In this document: piece by piece, positions 18,929 to 21,153 of the stretch
Layout: every line of letters begins with the position of its first letter
Numbering within the stretch: position 1 is the stretch's first letter
NCBI GenBank assembly: GCA_016713435.1
Contig: JADJPD010000044.1
Coordinates: 1 to 21,153 of the forward strand
Length of the DNA stretch: 21,153 nucleotides
Source of the DNA: Gemmatimonadota bacterium
GTDB lineage: Bacteria > Gemmatimonadota > Gemmatimonadetes > Gemmatimonadales > GWC2-71-9
Direction of reading: 5' to 3'
The notes under the pieces: model-generated
The model's database searches: none
What the model was told of the DNA's origin: nothing
Seen by the model: only the letters and a program-made list of their open reading frames with translations
Translations under genes and position numbers: made by a program

Positions 18929-21153
<2,225 letters not shown>

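Overview
The window is very GC-rich, gene-dense DNA. It carries Ser/Thr protein kinases, an orphan MacB-type (ADOP-like) permease, a TonB-like protein, lipoproteins and exported hydrolases. That mix suggests a Gemmatimonadota-like (or Acidobacteriota-like) environmental bacterium. This is an inference from gene content; no rRNA or other marker is present. Most genes are interrupted by single-base frame changes, often in or near short G/C runs, and recognisable motifs resume in another frame on the same strand. I read most of these genes as intact genes in an indel-prone assembly. The kinase at about 739-1640 is much more degraded and may be a true pseudogene. Spans for frameshifted genes run from the likely start to the likely stop across the shifts.

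Left part (1-5536): a TonB-like gene runs off the left edge on the minus strand. Divergent to it is the broken Ser/Thr kinase, followed by two exported-protein genes in tandem (an uncharacterised secreted protein and a secreted rhodanese-like protein with a C-x4-CW motif). Next is a large lipoprotein with three Ig-like repeats and a lectin/polysaccharide-lyase-like C-terminal region. The stretches 463-738 and 1641-1901 hold no gene I can support.

Middle part (5537-13254): a composite palindromic repeat separates the lipoprotein from a convergent minus-strand pair, an M1 metallopeptidase followed 2 bases later by a DUF1460 amidase-like protein. A small EctC-like cupin gene lies on the plus strand. 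Two minus-strand exported proteins follow (phytase-like esterase and choice-of-anchor I), then a soluble-looking Ser/Thr kinase. A 97-base inverted repeat fills the divergent gap before the permease.

Right part (13255-21153): the ADOP-like permease is followed by a cluster of four hairpins. Then comes a sulfur-redox locus: a single-domain rhodanese, a CoA-disulfide reductase/rhodanese fusion, and a membrane-anchored DUF305 protein. A minus-strand kinase-TolB/FlgO-like-TPR protein runs off the right edge.

The least ordinary feature is a set of related palindromes, mostly with outer CCGTA(A/G)GG / CC(C/T)TACGG edges and stems whose sequences vary in a paired way. They sit between genes, and one copy lies in frame inside the rhodanese domain of the CoA-disulfide reductase. 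It resembles protein-coding palindromic elements known from Rickettsia. A second hairpin family (CGCGTCCCG / CGGGACGCG) follows two plus-strand genes.
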